From CAZHPA01 sp964533945 (GTDB lineage: Bacteria; Bacillota; Clostridia; Lachnospirales; WRBF01): DNA of 64,000 bases. Under the pieces are notes generated by a model that did not search any database, was not told the DNA's origin, and worked only from the letters and a program-made list of their open reading frames with translations. A program made the translations under genes and the position numbers. Positions within the stretch are counted from its first letter, which is position 1; each line of letters opens with the position of its first letter. Positions 59,526 to 64,000 of the stretch are shown here, in pieces. The stretch is taken from the NCBI GenBank assembly GCA_964533945.1, contig CAZHPA010000001.1:137661-201660 (forward strand). The letters are read 5' to 3'.

Positions 59526-59734
59526 ATTTATTGCCGAAAATTACGTAAGGTTAAACAATTACGTTTGCGACAAATTTCTCCTTTCCTTTTTCTTTTGTTT
59601 TGAATATTTTATTAATTGTTTATTTGTACTATATTTTGGCTCACAAAAAATATTTTGTTTTGCCAATTTTATATTTTAAATATATCATAAATTAGCTTTA
59701 TCAACAAGTGTTAAGTTTTTTAATTAAATTAAGC

Positions 59735-59763
59735 TTGACAGGTTTTAATGTATATGATATAAT
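59735..59763 (+). promoter_or_regulatory. Consensus promoter of the tRNA-Lys gene
   Basis: TTGACA (59735-59740), a 17-bp spacer and TATAAT (59758-59763), ending 24 bp before the tRNA. A perfect sigma-A match. Confidence 0.85.
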
Positions 59764-59787
59764 TTTTTTCGTTAATTAAAAATATGG

Positions 59788-59860
59788 GCATCTTTAGCTC
59801 AGTTGGTAGAGCAACTGACTCTTAATCAGTGGGTCCAGGGTTCGAGTCCCTGAAGGTGTA
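59788..59860 (+). tRNA. tRNA-Lys (anticodon CTT)
   Basis: A full cloverleaf: acceptor GCATCTT / AAGGTGT (with G-U pairs at positions 1-72 and 4-69), D stem GCTC/GAGC, anticodon stem ACTGA/TCAGT with loop CTCTTAA (CTT at 59821-59823), T stem CAGGG/CCCTG with TTCGAGT, discriminator A. CCA is not encoded. It reads AAG codons. It has its own promoter and terminator. Confidence 0.95.
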
Positions 59861-59872
59861 TTAAATGTATTT

Positions 59873-59905
59873 AAAAGGGTTTCCATTAATCTGGAAACCC
59901 TTTTT
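59873..59905 (+). terminator. Terminator of tRNA-Lys
   Basis: A perfect 12-bp stem AAAAGGGTTTCC / GGAAACCCTTTT with an 8-nt loop, followed by a T-rich run. Confidence 0.95.
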
Positions 59906-59928
59906 GTTTTTTTGGCAAAACATTAAAG

Positions 59929-59954
59929 CCCCTAAAACTTTTTAGCTTTAGGGG
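59929..59954 (-). terminator. Terminator of tuf
   Basis: CCCCTAAA / TTTAGGGG stem 8 bp past the tuf stop; minus-strand tail CTTTAATGTTTT. The same stem recurs in the fusA-rpsG gap. Confidence 0.7.
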
Positions 59955-59961
59955 ACAAAAA

Positions 59962-61155
59962 TTATTCTTTAATTGTAACAACAGAGCCTGCACCAACAGT
60001 TTTTCCGCCTTCACGAATAGCGAATCTAAGCCCTTGTTCCATAGCGATTGGAGTAATTAATTGTATTGTCATTTCAATGTTATCGCCAGGCATACACATT
60101 TCAACCCCGTCGGGAAGCGTAATAACGCCTGTAACGTCTGTTGTTCTGAAGTAGAATTGTGGTCTGTAGTTGTTGAAGAATGGCTTATGACGTCCACCTT
60201 CAGATTGAGAAAGAACGTAAACTTGTGCTGTAAAGTGAGTATGTGGAGTAATTGAGCCCGGTTTAGCTAAAACTTGACCACGTTCGATATCTGTTCTTTG
60301 AACACCACGCAACAATGCGCCAATGTTGTCGCCTGCTTGTGCTGAGTCAAGAAGTTTTCTAAACATTTCAATACCTGTAACAACAACTTTACGTTTTTCT
60401 TCAACGAAGCCAACGATTTCAACTTCTTCTTGAATTTTTAAAGTTCCTCTTTCAACACGTCCTGTAGCAACCGTTCCACGTCCTGTTATTGAGAAAACGT
60501 CTTCAACAGGCATTAAGAAAGGCTTGTCTGTGTCACGTTCTGGGTCTGGAATATATGAATCAACAGCTTCCATAAGTTCAATAATTTTATCACACCATGG
60601 AGAAGCAGGGTCATTTAATGCGTTAACAGCAGAACCTCTAATAATTGGTGTGTCGTCGCCTGGGAATTCGTATTCGTTTAATAAGTCACGAATTTCCATT
60701 TCAACTAAATCAAGCAATTCTTCATCGTCAACAGCGTCGCATTTGTTCATGAAAACAACAATATATGGAACACCAACTTGGCGTGCAAGCAAAATATGTT
60801 CTCTTGTTTGAGCCATTGGGCCGTCTGTTGCAGCAACAACTAATATTGCGCCGTCCATTTGAGCAGCACCTGTTATCATGTTTTTAACGTAATCGGCATG
60901 ACCTGGGCAGTCAACGTGTGCGTAGTGTCTGTTTGGTGTTTCGTATTCAACGTGAGTAGTTGAAATTGTAATACCACGTTCTCTTTCTTCTGGTGCTTTG
61001 TCAATTTTGTCGAAAGGCACAGCTTCGCCTAAGCCGTATTTTTTGAGCAATGTTTGAGTAATTGCAGCAGTTAAAGTAGTTTTACCGTGGTCAACGTGTC
61101 CGATTGTTCCTATGTTGACGTGTGCTTTTGTTCTTGTGAATTTAGCCTTAGCCAT
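59962..61155 (-). CDS. tuf: Elongation factor Tu
   Basis: The 397-residue GTPase delivers aminoacyl-tRNA to the ribosome. G1 GHVDHGKTT, G3 DCPGHADY and G4 MNKCD are intact, as are the RGITI switch region and the three-domain length. SD AAGGAGG precedes the ATG. It lies 96 bp after fusA in the conserved str order and ends at a hairpin. Confidence 0.98.
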   Translation of the reverse strand: MAKAKFTRTKAHVNIGTIGHVDHGKTTLTAAITQTLLKKYGLGEAVPFDKIDKAPEERERGITISTTHVEYETPNRHYAHVDCPGHADYVKNMITGAAQMDGAILVVAATDGPMAQTREHILLARQVGVPYIVVFMNKCDAVDDEELLDLVEMEIRDLLNEYEFPGDDTPIIRGSAVNALNDPASPWCDKIIELMEAVDSYIPDPERDTDKPFLMPVEDVFSITGRGTVATGRVERGTLKIQEEVEIVGFVEEKRKVVVTGIEMFRKLLDSAQAGDNIGALLRGVQRTDIERGQVLAKPGSITPHTHFTAQVYVLSQSEGGRHKPFFNNYRPQFYFRTTDVTGVITLPDGVEMCMPGDNIEMTIQLITPIAMEQGLRFAIREGGKTVGAGSVVTIKE

Positions 61156-61251
61156 TTAAAGATTTCCTCCTTATTATATATCCTGTTAAAGGATAGTATG
61201 TTTTTCTTATTATAACATTTAAACCAATATTTGCAAGCCTATTTTTATAAA

Positions 61252-63330
61252 TTATCCAGAAACAACTTTATCTTGTATATTTTTAGGAACGGGTTCGTAA
61301 TGGTGAACTTCCATAGAATAAACGCCGCGTCCTTGAGTTTTAGAACGTAAGTCTGTAGAATAGCCAAACATTTCGGCAAGCGGAACATATGAATGAATTA
61401 CTTGAGCTTTATTAATAGCTTCCATTCCTTCAATGCGTCCACGTCTTGAATTAACATCGCCTATAACGTCGCCCATGTACTCTTCTGGAACAGTTATGTC
61501 AACTTTCATAATAGGTTCAAGCAAAACAGGGTCTGCTTTTCTCATAGCTTCTTTAAAAGCAAGCGAACCTGCAATTTTAAACGCCATTTCCGATGAGTCA
61601 ACATCATGGTACGAGCCATCGTAAAGCGTTGCTTTAACGCCTAAAACAGGATAGCCGCCAATTATACCGGATTGCATTGCTTCCTTAATACCGTTATCAA
61701 CAGCTGGTATATATTCTTTTGGAATTGTTCCACCAACGATGTTGTTAATAAATTCATACGTATGTTCGGAATCGTTATGGTCAAGTGGTTCAAACCTAAC
61801 TTTACAATGTCCGTATTGTCCGTGACCGCCGGATTGCTTAACGTGTTTACCTTCAACTTCAACAGTTTTTCTAATTGTTTCACGGTATGCAACTTGAGGG
61901 CTTCCAACATTTGCTTCAACTTTAAATTCTCTAAATAATCTGTCAACAATAATTTCTAAGTGTAGCTCGCCCATGCCGGCAATAATTGTTTGACCTGTTT
62001 CGGCATTTGTGTATGTTTTAAATGTTGGGTCTTCTTCTGCTAATTTAGAAAGAGCTATGCCCATTTTATCTCTGCCTGCTTTTGTTTTTGGTTCTATAGC
62101 AACAGAAATAACAGGGTCTGGGAAATTCATAGATTCCAAAATAACTTCATTGTCTTCATCACATAAAGTATCGCCTGTTACTGTTAATTTTAAACCAACA
62201 GCAGCTGCAATATCGCCTGCATAAACTTTTTCTATTTCTTCACGACGGTTTGCGTGCATTTGCAAAATACGTCCAATACGTTCACGCTTGCCTTTAACCG
62301 AATTGTAAACATACGAACCACTTTCTAAAACGCCTGAATAAACCCTGAAAAACGCAAGCTTTCCAATATATGGGTCATTCATAATTTTGAAAGCCAATGC
62401 CGAAAACGGTTCTTCATCTGAAGAATGACGCTCAATGGTTTCATTTGTGCCCGGTAAAATTCCGCTTATTGCTTTAACGTCTGTTGGAGCAGGCAAATAT
62501 GCAACTACAGCATCTAAAAGTCTTTGAACACCTTTGTTTTTATATGCAGAACCGCAGAAAACAGGAGTAATTGCCGTTTCAATACAAGCTTTGCGTAATG
62601 CTGCTGCCAATTCTTCTTGAGTTGGAATTTCTCCTTCCATGTACTTTTCTAAAAGGTCATCATCTGTTTCGGATATGGAATCAATCATTTTAGTTCTGTA
62701 TTCTTCTGCCAATTCTTTGTAATCTTCTGGTATTTCTTCAACAGAAATAACTTCGCCTTTGTCGTCTTTATAGAAATATGCTTTCATTTCTAATAAATCT
62801 ATAATTCCTATAAATTGGTCTTCTGCGCCAATTGGAATTTGCATTGGAACAGGGTTTGCACCAAGACGTTCTCTAATTTTTTCAACAACGGAAAAGAAAT
62901 CTGCTCCCATAATATCCATTTTGTTGACAAATGCTAAACGTGGGACATTATATCTATCGGCTTGACGCCAAACAGTTTCAGACTGCGGCTCAACCCCTCC
63001 CTTAGCACAAAAGACGCCGACTGCACCGTCTAAAACTCTTAAAGAACGCTCAACCTCAACCGTAAAGTCAACGTGCCCCGGTGTGTCGATAATGTTAATA
63101 CGATTATCGTTCCAAGTTGTTGTAGTTGCAGCAGAAGTTATTGTTATTCCTCTTTCTTGCTCCTGCTCCATCCAATCCATCGTTGCTGTTCCGTCGTGAG
63201 TGTCGCCAATTTTGTAATTACGTCCTGTGTAATACAAAATTCTTTCCGTTAAAGTCGTCTTTCCGGCGTCAATATGCGCCATTATCCCAATATTTCTAGT
63301 ACGTTCGAGTGGGAAAGCTCTGTCTGACAC
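61252..63330 (-). CDS. fusA: Elongation factor G
   Basis: The 692-residue translocation GTPase has AHIDAGKTT, DTPGHVDF, NKMD and ERGITI motifs and all domains to the usual C-terminus. The start is GTG with AGGAGG upstream. Second gene of the str cluster between rpsG and tuf. No second-copy or resistance-type features are seen. Confidence 0.98.
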   Translation of the reverse strand: MSDRAFPLERTRNIGIMAHIDAGKTTLTERILYYTGRNYKIGDTHDGTATMDWMEQEQERGITITSAATTTTWNDNRINIIDTPGHVDFTVEVERSLRVLDGAVGVFCAKGGVEPQSETVWRQADRYNVPRLAFVNKMDIMGADFFSVVEKIRERLGANPVPMQIPIGAEDQFIGIIDLLEMKAYFYKDDKGEVISVEEIPEDYKELAEEYRTKMIDSISETDDDLLEKYMEGEIPTQEELAAALRKACIETAITPVFCGSAYKNKGVQRLLDAVVAYLPAPTDVKAISGILPGTNETIERHSSDEEPFSALAFKIMNDPYIGKLAFFRVYSGVLESGSYVYNSVKGKRERIGRILQMHANRREEIEKVYAGDIAAAVGLKLTVTGDTLCDEDNEVILESMNFPDPVISVAIEPKTKAGRDKMGIALSKLAEEDPTFKTYTNAETGQTIIAGMGELHLEIIVDRLFREFKVEANVGSPQVAYRETIRKTVEVEGKHVKQSGGHGQYGHCKVRFEPLDHNDSEHTYEFINNIVGGTIPKEYIPAVDNGIKEAMQSGIIGGYPVLGVKATLYDGSYHDVDSSEMAFKIAGSLAFKEAMRKADPVLLEPIMKVDITVPEEYMGDVIGDVNSRRGRIEGMEAINKAQVIHSYVPLAEMFGYSTDLRSKTQGRGVYSMEVHHYEPVPKNIQDKVVSG

Positions 63331-63353
63331 GAAAAATTCCTCCTATATTTGTT

Positions 63354-63378
63354 CCCCTAAAACCAAAGGCTTTAGGGG
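63354..63378 (-). other. Hairpin between rpsG and fusA, same stem as the tuf terminator
   Basis: CCCCTAAA (63354-63361) and TTTAGGGG (63371-63378) repeat the tuf terminator stem with a different loop. On the minus strand it is followed by AACAAA, not a T run, so it may be an attenuator or RNA-processing site instead of a full stop. Confidence 0.5.
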
Positions 63379-63389
63379 CTTTATTAATA

Positions 63390-63860
63390 TTACCATTTAT
63401 AATGAGAGAACGCTCTGTTGGCATCTGCCATTTTATGCGTTTCATCACGTTTTTTAACAGCACCGCCTGTATTGTTTAAAGCATCTAAAATTTCGTTTGC
63501 AAGGCGGTCTTCCATGCGTTTTTCGCCTCTTTTACGTGAATATATAACAAGCCATCTAAGCCCTAAAGCTTGACGGCGTTCTGGGCGAATTTCCATTGGA
63601 ACTTGATATGTTGCACCACCAACACGGCGAGCTTTAACTTCTAAAAGAGGCATAATGTTATTTAACGCTTCTTCAAAAGCTTCTAATGCATCTTTGCCTT
63701 TTTTAGCGGAAACTTGTTCAAATGCTTTGTAAACGATATTTTGGGAAACACCCTTTTTTCCGTCTAGCATAATTGTGTTTATAAGCTTTGAAACAAGCTT
63801 ACTTTTATATAGTGGGTCTGGTAAAACTTCTCTTTTAGGAACATGACCTTTTCTTGGCAC
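63390..63860 (-). CDS. rpsG: 30S ribosomal protein S7
   Basis: The 156-residue protein has the S7 sequence MPRKGHVPKREVLPDP... and GGATYQVPMEI, ALRW and EKRMEDRLANEILDA motifs. The start is GTG 63860 behind AAGGAGGG; the upstream TTG reading would translate the ribosome site. S7 nucleates the 30S head and binds 16S rRNA, and often represses its own operon. The usual rpsL gene is not within the window upstream. Confidence 0.97.
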   Translation of the reverse strand: MPRKGHVPKREVLPDPLYKSKLVSKLINTIMLDGKKGVSQNIVYKAFEQVSAKKGKDALEAFEEALNNIMPLLEVKARRVGGATYQVPMEIRPERRQALGLRWLVIYSRKRGEKRMEDRLANEILDALNNTGGAVKKRDETHKMADANRAFSHYKW

Positions 63861-63884
63861 AATTCTTCCCTCCTTAACCAAAAA

Positions 63885-63893
63885 ATTATATCA
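63885..63893 (-). promoter_or_regulatory. Candidate extended -10 promoter for rpsG
   Basis: On the minus strand TGATATAAT (TATAAT at 63885-63890) lies about 12 bp before the SD of rpsG. No -35 match. It would give a very short leader. An 8-bp stem GTGCCTAA / TTAGGCAC (63943-63950, 63992-63999) lies further upstream. Otherwise nothing is seen from 63894 to the window end. Confidence 0.3.
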
Positions 63894-64000
63894 AAGGTAC
63901 TCGCTGGCATCTCTAGCGTATTATGTTAGTTTGCAGCGATTTGTGCCTAATATTCATTATTGCTATATTTTATATAAATAGGCAAATGATTTTAGGCACT

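Overview
The window is AT-rich chromosomal DNA from a low-GC Gram-positive anaerobe. The best fit is a Clostridia / Lachnospirales-type gut bacterium. Supporting evidence: AGGAGG-type ribosome sites nearly everywhere, many TTG and GTG starts, two S-layer-homology (SLH) proteins, a cohesin+dockerin GH20 enzyme, a phosphoenolpyruvate sugar PTS, an ECF transporter S component, a kinase resembling sporulation kinases, two chemoreceptors and a str-type cluster (rpsG-fusA-tuf). No rRNA, CRISPR array or intact prophage is visible.

Layout. 1-3.5 kb: the end of a PAS-GGDEF-EAL protein, a CheB-type methylesterase and a HAD phosphatase. 3.5-8.2 kb: two tandem secreted SLH proteins. 8.2-14.9 kb (minus strand): an AIR-synthase-like protein, a VanW/G5 surface protein, and the compact run ECF S component - dusB - unknown - thyA - folA. 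15-21 kb: an intracellular-type subtilisin, a small unknown gene, an Fe/Mn superoxide dismutase, gene debris, and a large secreted subtilisin on the other strand. 21.2-22.2 kb: a decayed large serine recombinase interrupted by a small IS200/IS605-like element that lacks tnpB but keeps what looks like an omega-RNA end. 22.4-30 kb: a divergent flagellin-like gene behind a consensus promoter, then an 1843-residue BspA-type leucine-rich-repeat protein. 30-33 kb: an M15 peptidase whose 5' end copies the 16.2 kb gene, a sensor-less histidine kinase, and a membrane protein with a catalytically dead MPN/JAMM domain and a LysM domain. 33.4-44.3 kb: ptsH-ptsI-(truncated IIC)-IICB-IIA facing a giant GH20 glycosidase. 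44.4-54.7 kb: aminotransferase, chemoreceptors, a ParC-type topoisomerase subunit, a membrane protein-SDR-tmk operon and a lytic transglycosylase. 54.7-64 kb: valS and two unknown genes, dcd, tRNA-Lys, tuf, fusA and rpsG.

How the genes fit together. The GH20 enzyme carries glycan-binding F5/8C domains and probably strips hexosamine-containing glycans such as mucin or host oligosaccharides. The adjacent NagE-like PTS would import the released amino sugar. thyA, folA, tmk and dcd cover dTMP synthesis in two separate places. Chemoreceptors, CheB, an EAL-domain protein and a flagellin-like protein suggest a motile or once-motile cell with c-di-GMP control.

The most notable points are these. A near-identical 147-bp 5' gene module heads two unrelated genes 14 kb apart. 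A tandem-duplication scar lies inside the pts operon. HPr has Arg at position 46 instead of the regulatory Ser. An MPN-LysM protein has all four JAMM residues replaced. A signal-peptide-like N-terminus precedes the flagellin-like gene but is out of frame at a T tract. A tnpB-less omega-RNA-like element sits inside a recombinase. An SDR gene appears to start at ATT. All functional statements are inferred from sequence motifs; no database search was run.
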